Assembly (NCBI GenBank): GCA_017475415.1
Contig: JAFVFM010000175.1
Location: 1 to 10,157, forward strand
DNA from: Solobacterium sp.
GTDB taxonomy: Bacteria > Bacillota_I > Bacilli_A > Erysipelotrichales > Erysipelotrichaceae
Direction of reading: 5' to 3'
Length of the DNA stretch: 10,157 nt
Under the pieces are notes generated by a model. The model was not told the DNA's origin and did no database searches. It was given only the letters and a program-made list of their open reading frames with translations. Positions 1 to 4,934 of the stretch are shown here, piece by piece. The position numbers were made by a program, and so were the translations under genes. The stretch's first letter is position 1. The number at the start of each line of letters is the position of its first letter.

Positions 1-138
1 CTCTTTTGCAAGGGGTGTTGTCAACCATCCCGTGATGTAACATCAGCAAGTTCGCTTGTAACAAAGGTAGGAGACCATAGGTCGTTAGCACTACTGGATA
101 GCTACAAGCCCACTCACTTTAGTGGGTGGGTAGTTGAC
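1..138 (+). ncRNA. Right end of an IS200/IS605-type (tnpB) element with omega/reRNA-like structure
   Basis: This stretch is a chain of small stem-loops rather than a gene. Visible hairpins are GATG/CATC (34-44), GCAAG-TTCG-CTTGT (46-59), GACC-ATA-GGTC (73-83), TAGC/GCTA (86-104), and a final stem at 109-130. The final stem has nine pairs including one G.U wobble, closed by TTTA, and is followed at once by TTGAC (134-138). A terminal imperfect hairpin followed by a short TTGAC-like cleavage motif is the usual layout of the right end of IS200/IS605 elements. The 3' end of the tnpB-associated guide RNA coincides with that end. If so, the RNA scaffold reads on the plus strand, tnpB lies left of the window, and the guide would be the bases from about 139. 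The tnpB gene is not visible, so the family assignment is inference. Confidence 0.6.
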
Positions 139-225
139 TCACTTGACCTCTAAACAATAAATAAACTATACTTTGATTCTTTTTATCCATCAATATAAGA
201 ATTGAGAAATTGACTTCATTTATGC

Positions 226-263
226 AAAAGAAAAAGCCATAAAGTCATGATTATCTTTACGGC
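226..263 (-). terminator. Intrinsic terminator of the oxidoreductase/Rrf2/radical SAM operon
   Basis: On the minus strand, 9 bases past the stop of the radical SAM gene, GCCGTAAAG (263-255) pairs with CTTTATGGC (244-236) around a 10-base loop. That makes nine pairs, one of them a G.T wobble. A run TTTTTCTTTT follows directly (235-226). This is a standard Rho-independent terminator and marks the end of the transcription unit that starts near 2308. Confidence 0.85.
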
Positions 264-272
264 ACTTTTCTA

Positions 273-1175
273 TTAATGATTATAATCGTCTACTATCATC
301 CCTTCGCCCATACGAATAGGATAATCATCTAAATGATTATTCAATTGATTACGTACTTTTTGGATCTCTTCAATGAGTCTAGCTTTGTCTTTCGGCAATA
401 TACCAAATAAGCGGACGACATTAGAAGGATGCAAACCATAACAAATGGTATCCTTACATTCGATATTTTCTACTAACCATTCTTGTTCATTTAACAATTC
501 CCCAAATGTGCATTCGTGGAATTATCCACTTTGCATATCCTCGAATAATTCACATCCTTTATTGGCGTGAAGGGTACCCATAAAAATCATATATGGTTGT
601 GTTTGGTTAATTAACTTCGCTGTTTCTAATGCATTTTCTCGATAGTTCTCTTTTCCACCACCACCAAGAATAATATTCAGACAATAGTCAATACCAGCCT
701 CATTTAAACGCAATAATTGTGTTATTGCCTCTTGGCTAGTATAGCCTTTTTTCATATAAGCTAAAGTAGAATCCAAGCCACTTTCCACGCCAATATCTAA
801 TTGATTAATTCCTAAGGATTGAATACGTCTCAAATCTTCATCCGATTTACTTTTGATATTTTGAATACTTGCATACATAGAAATCGTCTTAACTTTCGAT
901 AGTTTTGCGTGGATTTCCTTTGCGATTTCTTCTAATAAATCTGCATTCAATACAAATGCATCGCCATTTTCTAAAAATACTCTCTCTACATTAGGCCATT
1001 TAGTTGAAGCTTCTGCTATATCCTTTTTAATTTGTTCCATTGGACATATACGAAAAGGTATATCAGGATACATATAACAAAAAGCACATTTATTGTGTGA
1101 ACACCCTTCTGTTACCTGCAACAAAAGAGAATTTGCTTCAAAAGGTGGTCTATAAATTGTTCCTGTATAATTCAT
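273..1175 (-). pseudogene. Radical SAM protein, interrupted by one in-frame TAA
   Basis: The 5' part (1175-522, 217 codons) carries a cysteine cluster C25-X4-C30-X2-C33 that would hold the 4Fe-4S cluster of a radical SAM enzyme. It also has a glycine-rich segment near residues 170-174 and GVESG at 129-133, a typical SAM-contacting strand. Reading ends at TAA (524-522). Beyond it the same frame stays open to 273 and encodes what reads as the family's C-terminal region, with YGLHPSNVV and HLDDYPIR. The full frame would give about 300 residues, the length I expect for this COG1032-like group. From memory of the family, the residue after QSG is usually lysine, so AAA to TAA, a single substitution, explains the break. 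The downstream fragment has no good start of its own. The gene begins 2 bases after the Rrf2 stop with almost no Shine-Dalgarno, suggesting translational coupling. Substrate unknown. A sequencing error is the alternative. Confidence 0.85.
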
Positions 1176-1177
1176 AT

Positions 1178-1618
1178 TTATTTTTTCTGATTGATTTCTT
1201 TTTCTAAATCATGGATTACATCAGCCATCGTAATATTTCTTAACTCAGCTTCCATTGTATCCTGTACTCTTTGTAATTTATCATCTAGTGCTGCATGAAT
1301 ATTGCCACCAACTATGCACTTTGGATGAGGATTTTCATGGAAGTGAAACAGGCCTGTTTCATCAACTGTATCTACAGCTTTATAGATATCATATAAGGAA
1401 ATATCTTCTAATGGCTTTGCAAGTCTTGACCCACCACTACCTTGTCTAGCATCAATTATTCCAGCATCTTTTAATTTGGCTAATACTGTGCGAATAATAA
1501 CAGGATTTGCTTGAATACTATTCGCTAAAACATTACTTGTTACCCTTTGTTTATCCTGAAATAGATCAATGAATGCCAACGCATGTACGGCAATGGTGAA
1601 TCGACTTGTTATTTGCAT
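1178..1618 (-). CDS. Rrf2-family transcriptional regulator, YwnA-like
   Basis: A 146-residue winged-helix regulator of the Rrf2 family. The N-terminal motif SRFTIAVHALA, a helix-turn-helix at about residues 26-50 (ANPVIIRTVLAKLKDAGII) and the wing GSGGSRL (60-66) are characteristic. The three clustered cysteines of Fe-S Rrf2 proteins (IscR, NsrR) are missing. The only cysteine is C101 in ENPHPKCIVG, the position typical of the Bacillus subtilis YwnA group. The related Staphylococcus aureus HypR senses oxidants through a cysteine in this region, so a thiol-based redox or electrophile switch is plausible but inferred. It is cotranscribed behind a YwnB-like oxidoreductase (13-base gap), with an AAGGA ribosome binding site. 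It probably represses its own operon through the paired operators at 2280-2304 and 2335-2359. Confidence 0.9.
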   Translation of the reverse strand: MQITSRFTIAVHALAFIDLFQDKQRVTSNVLANSIQANPVIIRTVLAKLKDAGIIDARQGSGGSRLAKPLEDISLYDIYKAVDTVDETGLFHFHENPHPKCIVGGNIHAALDDKLQRVQDTMEAELRNITMADVIHDLEKEINQKK

Positions 1619-1631
1619 AAATCCTTACTTG

Positions 1632-2261
1632 TTATTTACTTACAACACTAATTCTTTCTTTGATATGATTACCAGATTCAATTTCATCAACCATAGCGAT
1701 TGCATAATCTGCGTAAGAAATAACACTTTCTCCTTTACTATTTAATACTAATTCTTCTCCACCGAGAATATATTCCCCACTTCTTTCTCCTTCAGGCTGG
1801 AAATCACCTGCAGGACTTACATATGTCCAATTTACATCATCAACTTTACGTAATTCTTCTAGAAGTTTACCATGTGCATTGACTACAGGCATAGCTGCTT
1901 CTGGAAATGGTGTTACATCCACTACTGTTTGTGTATGTTCATGATTAACATATAAACTTCCTGCACCACCTACAATTAATAATCTCTTATCTGTGCCTTT
2001 AAGAACATCTACTAAATGCATACTAGCGTCTACTATTGTATTTGCTGTATCAGGTGCCCAAGAACCATATGCATTAACAATTACATCAAAGTCTTTTAAA
2101 TCTTCTTTTGTGATCTCAAATAAGTCTTTAATAATGGCCTTTGGTGCTACCGTCTTGTTTTCCCCTCTTACGATAGCTGTTACATCCATTCCACGATTTA
2201 CTGCTTCTTCAGTAATTAACTTACCTGCTTTTCCATTTGCTGCTACTACTGCTACTTTCAT
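1632..2261 (-). CDS. NAD(P)-binding oxidoreductase, YwnB/NmrA-like atypical SDR
   Basis: A 209-residue Rossmann-fold protein. It opens with strand MKVAVVAANGKAGKLI, where AANGKAG replaces the usual GATGxxG dinucleotide loop. Further on it has VIVNAYGSW, LLIVGGAGSLYV and a C-terminal YVSPAGDFQPEGERSGEY segment that I associate with the YwnB group of atypical short-chain dehydrogenases (NAD(P)H-binding, PF13460-like). The classical YxxxK catalytic pair is not evident. An upstream in-frame ATG at 2327 exists, but ATG 2261 is chosen because AGGAGG (2274-2269) sits 7 bases before it and the Rossmann strand begins there. It is the first gene of an operon with an Rrf2 regulator and a radical SAM gene, the same oxidoreductase-regulator pairing as ywnB-ywnA in Bacillus. 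The substrate is unknown. Quinone or reactive-carbonyl reduction is a guess from the regulator type. Confidence 0.85.
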   Translation of the reverse strand: MKVAVVAANGKAGKLITEEAVNRGMDVTAIVRGENKTVAPKAIIKDLFEITKEDLKDFDVIVNAYGSWAPDTANTIVDASMHLVDVLKGTDKRLLIVGGAGSLYVNHEHTQTVVDVTPFPEAAMPVVNAHGKLLEELRKVDDVNWTYVSPAGDFQPEGERSGEYILGGEELVLNSKGESVISYADYAIAMVDEIESGNHIKERISVVSK

Positions 2262-2268
2262 TTTAGTT

Positions 2269-2274
2269 CCTCCT
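2269..2274 (-). promoter_or_regulatory. Ribosome binding site that fixes the oxidoreductase start
   Basis: AGGAGG on the minus strand, 7 bases before ATG 2261. It is a full anti-16S match and rules out the longer reading from 2327, whose first 22 codons run through operator DNA. Confidence 0.9.
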
Positions 2275-2279
2275 TTATC

Positions 2280-2304
2280 AGTTGTCAATTTATTTATTAC
2301 AACT
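2280..2304 (-). promoter_or_regulatory. Operator copy 2 (probable Rrf2 site)
   Basis: A 25-bp inverted repeat with arms AGTTGT and ACAACT separated by 13 AT-rich bases. It is identical at 22 of 25 positions to the copy at 2335-2359, in the same orientation. It covers about +4 to +28 relative to the predicted transcription start, so a bound protein would block initiation or early elongation. Assignment to the Rrf2 protein of this operon is inferred from proximity and symmetry. Confidence 0.75.
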
Positions 2305-2314
2305 TTATGATTAG

Positions 2315-2343
2315 AGAATAATACCAAAAGAAATAGTTGTCAA
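2315..2343 (-). promoter_or_regulatory. Promoter of the oxidoreductase/Rrf2/radical SAM operon
   Basis: A perfect -35 box TTGACA (2343-2338), a 17-base spacer and TATTCT (2320-2315) as -10, four of six consensus bases. The predicted start of transcription is near 2308. The -35 lies inside operator copy 1, and operator copy 2 starts a few bases downstream of the transcription start. Confidence 0.7.
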
Positions 2344-2359
2344 GTATTTTATTACAACT
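2335..2359 (-). promoter_or_regulatory. Operator copy 1 (probable Rrf2 site), overlapping the -35 box
   Basis: A 25-bp inverted repeat with arms AGTTGT / ACAACT and a 13-base spacer. The -35 TTGACA (2343-2338) sits within it. Its distance to the second copy is 55 bp, about five helical turns, so both sites face roughly the same side of the DNA. It also overlaps the stop codon of the possible small peptide gene at 2352-2438. Confidence 0.75.
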
Positions 2360-2438
2360 TTTCGCCTTTTTTTAGAATACCAACAATCAACTTACCCAAA
2401 GAAAAAATAAGCGCATAGTCTGCACTTCTATAAATCAT
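2352..2438 (-). CDS. Possible 28-residue hydrophobic, cationic peptide
   Basis: A short frame of 28 codons, starting ATG 2438 and ending TAA at 2354-2352. AAGGGG stands before it with a 7-base spacer, as good a ribosome binding site as any gene here has and of the same GGGG type as the two genes upstream. The peptide begins MIYRSADYALIF, continues through a hydrophobic stretch (about residues 9-22, LIFSLGKLIVGIL) and ends in a lysine-rich tail (KKGEKL). It could insert in or lie on the membrane. It follows the double-glycine protein gene by 44 bases, so it would be its transcriptional partner. I do not recognise a family. Chance is possible for so short a frame in AT-rich DNA, but the ribosome binding site argues against it. 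Confidence 0.4.
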   Translation of the reverse strand: MIYRSADYALIFSLGKLIVGILKKGEKL

Positions 2439-2482
2439 TATATTTCCCCTTAGTAAACTAATTTTTAGTTATACAAAATATA

Positions 2483-2818
2483 TTAACCAAAGTTTTCATT
2501 CAGAAAATCCATAAATTCTCTATGTGTTAAAGAAATCCTTTTACCTTGCCTTTGGTCATATAGTGTATATTGATTGTCCCAATCATTTGGCATTTTCAAA
2601 CTTTTGCCCAAATAGTTAATACTATGTAACTTATTTAGCACAAAATTATACGCTTTCCATAATTCAGCAGGATCGAGCCTTTGCCCTCCTGGAGGAAGAC
2701 TAATATGCTCTGAGCCATGATCATTGCACCATTGCATAAGCTCTAAGCACTCTTCTCTTGTACCACCAACAATATCTTTTAATTCATCATCGCTGATTAT
2801 TCTATTGAATTCTTCCAT
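2483..2818 (-). CDS. Protein with double-glycine (bacteriocin-type) leader, 111 residues
   Basis: The N-terminus MEEFNRIISDDELKDIVGG is a canonical double-glycine leader: an acidic/hydrophobic helix of the LSxxELxxIxGG type, which C39-peptidase ABC exporters recognise and cut after GG (residues 18-19). The remaining 92 residues are hydrophilic with aromatic residues. They contain two cysteines (C24, C31), a proline-glycine turn LPPGGQRLDP (41-50) and a C-terminal helix ending in DFLNENFG. This is much longer than a typical class II bacteriocin and I recognise no core family. The start at ATG 2818 is chosen over an in-frame TTG at 2842 because GTGGGG lies 8 bases before it and the leader begins there. 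It has its own promoter (2858-2886). No exporter, peptidase or immunity gene is recognisable nearby, so export would depend on a transporter elsewhere. Function (bacteriocin, signal, or other exported protein) is open. Confidence 0.75.
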   Translation of the reverse strand: MEEFNRIISDDELKDIVGGTREECLELMQWCNDHGSEHISLPPGGQRLDPAELWKAYNFVLNKLHSINYLGKSLKMPNDWDNQYTLYDQRQGKRISLTHREFMDFLNENFG

Positions 2819-2857
2819 ACTCAATACCCCACTTTCAATCAATTACTTTTCTATTTA

Positions 2858-2886
2858 TTTATACGAAACGATTATTATTATGGCAA
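2858..2886 (-). promoter_or_regulatory. Promoter of the double-glycine protein gene
   Basis: TTGCCA (2886-2881), spacer of exactly 17 bases, TATAAA (2863-2858). Each box matches the sigma-A consensus at five of six positions. The predicted transcription start is near 2851, leaving a leader of about 33 bases before ATG 2818. It lies in the 111-base gap after the membrane protein gene, so this gene can be expressed independently. Confidence 0.7.
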
Positions 2887-2929
2887 TATTCTTTTTTCTA
2901 TCCATAAATATATCATTCCTTATGACCCA

Positions 2930-3517
2930 TTATCCATTTCCTTTTCTAGCCGCTTTATCCATATATTTATCACGTAGAGCTAGACCAATAGTACCAATTA
3001 ATACTAATCTAGTAGCATTTCCCACAAGACTAGATAGGACTTCACGAGTATCAAAGGTAATTACTTCTACAACAAACACTAATGCTAATAATGCATAATA
3101 GAGTATCCAAGATCTTTGTTCACCTAAATTCTTCATAAAACTTAACACCAATAAAAGGATTACAATTACAAGCATTAATACAGCTACTAAACCCAATCCC
3201 GGATGAATCATTCTACCAAATAAACGCAAAGTAAAGCTAAGTGTAACCAATATCACAAAAGCCTTATACCACATTGCAACATCTTTGCCACTACCTTTAA
3301 ATATATAATAAATACCACAAGCTAATGCTATAGCATTTAGTACGTGACCTAAACCATATAATGTAACTGTTGTTTGGAATTGTGGTGCACTCGTATCAAA
3401 ACCAGCTGGTATATTACCGGTAAAAATAATTCCTGCACTAATAATACTAATTAAACATAACAAACACATTAAACCTAAATGCAACTTCATAAATTGATTA
3501 TTCTTCATATTTTTCAT
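2930..3517 (-). CDS. Six-helix integral membrane protein, unknown function
   Basis: A 195-residue membrane protein. Hydrophobic segments lie at about residues 13-32, 51-73, 83-101, 107-127, 135-154 and 165-181, with a lysine/arginine-rich C-terminal tail (DKYMDKAARKGNG) that would face the cytoplasm. The loop between helices 1 and 2 (GNIPAGFDTSAPQFQTT) would then be outside. No catalytic motif, transporter signature or known family is recognisable. GTGGGG precedes ATG 3517 by 8 bases, and the 10 bases GAAAGTGGGG are identical to those before the double-glycine protein gene. The gap to the methyltransferase-STAS gene upstream is 52 bases with no terminator, so the two are probably cotranscribed. 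A role in sensing, or in immunity to or handling of the downstream exported protein, is speculation from position. Confidence 0.8.
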   Translation of the reverse strand: MKNMKNNQFMKLHLGLMCLLCLISIISAGIIFTGNIPAGFDTSAPQFQTTVTLYGLGHVLNAIALACGIYYIFKGSGKDVAMWYKAFVILVTLSFTLRLFGRMIHPGLGLVAVLMLVIVILLLVLSFMKNLGEQRSWILYYALLALVFVVEVITFDTREVLSSLVGNATRLVLIGTIGLALRDKYMDKAARKGNG

Positions 3518-3569
3518 TTTTTGTTCCCCACTTTCTTTGTACTACTATTCAAATAATTTTAATCATTTT

Positions 3570-4841
3570 TTATTTTAAATCCAAACCAAATGCTGAATCA
3601 AAACCAGTTGTAGCTAGGATATCTTTAATTACTTCATTCATATGATTCAAATAGAAATGTTTCTTATTCTTTAATGCTTTATACATAATTAGGAACACAC
3701 GCAAGCCAGCAGAAGATACATATTCTAACTCTTCTAAATCAATTTCAATTCCTTCTATCTTTTCTGATTCAACAATTTCATTATAGATAGCTAGTAAATT
3801 TGGTGCCGTCAATGTATCTAATCTACCTGATAATTTAAGCTTTAGAATATGATTCTCTAATTCCGCATTAACCGCAAAAGACTTTTCCTTACTCTCAAAT
3901 GTCTTTCTTCCTCTTTCACCCTCAGCTACACTCAATTCCCAAAAGAACATCTTTTGGAAAGCTTTTCTTACCTCTTCTTCTGCTTTCGGATTATCCTCTA
4001 CTGCCCCTAAATGCTCTGGTAAATAATCCCCCATGCAAACTTCATTAAGCTCAAAGCCCATTTTTTTAACATAATCTTTCACCTTGTCTCTATCTTGGTC
4101 AAAGAAAATATTGTCATCAAATTTAACATCTGCAGTAGATCCTGCGACTTTATTGGTAATGGCATTATATAGCGTTGTTAATACCGCATTATGATTCAAA
4201 GCAGCGGCAGCTATATCCTTATCGTGTTCAGCATAAGCTCTATCAGAAATCACCCAACTACCACCATGTTTTTCAAGAAGTTGATGAATATTACGAAATA
4301 CTTCATCCAATTCAGGTTGATTAAAATACATCAACAACCCTTCTGTTGTAATCAAAAGATTTTTACAATGATCCGGAATAGCACTTTCTAAAGATGATAG
4401 ATTTGTTGCATCTGCTTCATTATAGGTAATCGTTTCCTTTTCACCTATAATCGATTGAACAGCAGGACGAATTTCCTCAATAACAGCAGGAAGATCTAAT
4501 CCTACATAAGAGCGGCCCTGTCGATCCATACGAATTCCTCTAGACGTATATCCGCAAGGTAAATCTACCACATAACTATCCTTACGGCTATCAACCAAGC
4601 GATTCATGGTTTGAAAACGCCCTTCAACAAGGATCATATAAGCAGGAAAAAGCTTCTTCACTTGGTTCAGCAACACTTGAGGAATACGCTTTCTGGTTAA
4701 TTGTGAACCAAAGGCTTCAAAGCCCAAAGCATCTAAAAGCTTAATGGAATCCTGTTCACCAGAAGCCGCATTTAATTGAATGCATGATTTGGCTGTGTTA
4801 AAAACCGGATTTACAATCTCTCGTAATTCTTGATTATCCAT
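3570..4841 (-). CDS. PPM/LCMT-type SAM methyltransferase fused to a STAS domain
   Basis: A 423-residue two-domain protein. Residues about 1-305 form a class I SAM-dependent methyltransferase of the leucine carboxyl/PPM1-like group. The SAM loop is VVDLPCGYTSRG (91-102), an acidic residue D116 follows strand 2 (YVGLDLP), and TEGLLMYF (166-173) matches the family hallmark EGLLMYL. Residues about 315-423 form a STAS domain like SpoIIAA/RsbV anti-sigma-factor antagonists, with IDLEELEYVSSAGLRVFL. S376 (or S377) sits where the phosphorylated serine of those proteins lies. The fusion suggests methyl transfer controlled by, or feeding into, a partner-switching pathway with an anti-sigma kinase, but no kinase or sigma factor is in the window. 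The start is supported by AAAGGGGGG just upstream. The methyl acceptor is unknown; PPM-like enzymes often methylate carboxylates or secondary metabolites. Confidence 0.85.
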   Translation of the reverse strand: MDNQELREIVNPVFNTAKSCIQLNAASGEQDSIKLLDALGFEAFGSQLTRKRIPQVLLNQVKKLFPAYMILVEGRFQTMNRLVDSRKDSYVVDLPCGYTSRGIRMDRQGRSYVGLDLPAVIEEIRPAVQSIIGEKETITYNEADATNLSSLESAIPDHCKNLLITTEGLLMYFNQPELDEVFRNIHQLLEKHGGSWVISDRAYAEHDKDIAAAALNHNAVLTTLYNAITNKVAGSTADVKFDDNIFFDQDRDKVKDYVKKMGFELNEVCMGDYLPEHLGAVEDNPKAEEEVRKAFQKMFFWELSVAEGERGRKTFESKEKSFAVNAELENHILKLKLSGRLDTLTAPNLLAIYNEIVESEKIEGIEIDLEELEYVSSAGLRVFLIMYKALKNKKHFYLNHMNEVIKDILATTGFDSAFGLDLK

Positions 4842-4854
4842 AATGTCCCCCCTT

Positions 4855-4868
4855 TGGCAAATTTGCCA
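4855..4868. promoter_or_regulatory. Perfect 14-bp palindrome, probable operator
   Basis: TGGCAAATTTGCCA is a perfect palindrome with no spacer, lying immediately upstream of the GGGGGG ribosome binding site of the methyltransferase-STAS gene and just downstream of a plausible -10. Its position in the untranslated leader fits a repressor site. The cognate regulator is not identified. Confidence 0.5.
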
Positions 4869-4882
4869 TACATTTTCTGTAT

Positions 4883-4911
4883 ATTGTAATAATACGCCTA
4901 AAAAGTGTATC
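4883..4911 (-). promoter_or_regulatory. Tentative promoter of the methyltransferase-STAS gene
   Basis: TACAAT (4888-4883) fits a -10 box with five of six bases. The -35 candidate at 17 bases, GATACA (4911-4906), is weak (three of six). The 93-base gap before the gene and the palindrome just downstream make a transcription start here likely, but the boxes alone are not decisive. Confidence 0.4.
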
Positions 4912-4934
4912 TAACAACACCATCTTTATCCAAG

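Noticed and set aside
1..153. An open plus-strand frame running from the first base to TAA at 151-153 (about 50 codons)
   Set aside because: It runs straight through the hairpin-rich element end, has no recognisable protein motif, and its product looks like random translation of structured RNA.
273..497. Separate small gene starting at TTG 497
   Set aside because: It is in frame with the radical SAM gene upstream, encodes that family's C-terminus and has no properly spaced ribosome binding site. Treated as the 3' part of the interrupted gene.
522..524. Recoding of the in-frame stop (selenocysteine or pyrrolysine)
   Set aside because: The codon is TAA, not TGA or TAG, and family context suggests an ordinary lysine.
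1993..2310. Plus-strand open frames opposite the oxidoreductase and other genes
   Set aside because: They mirror well-supported minus-strand genes and have no family motifs of their own.
2456..2470. AACTAA/TTAGTT hairpin after the double-glycine gene as a terminator
   Set aside because: Only six weak pairs, no GC clamp and no following T-run on the minus strand.
2483..2842. Longer reading of the double-glycine protein from TTG 2842
   Set aside because: The first eight codons contain the ribosome binding site GTGGGG of ATG 2818, and the leader motif begins at that ATG.
4842..4934. Terminator after the macro domain gene
   Set aside because: No stable hairpin with a T-run is visible, so read-through into the methyltransferase gene cannot be excluded.
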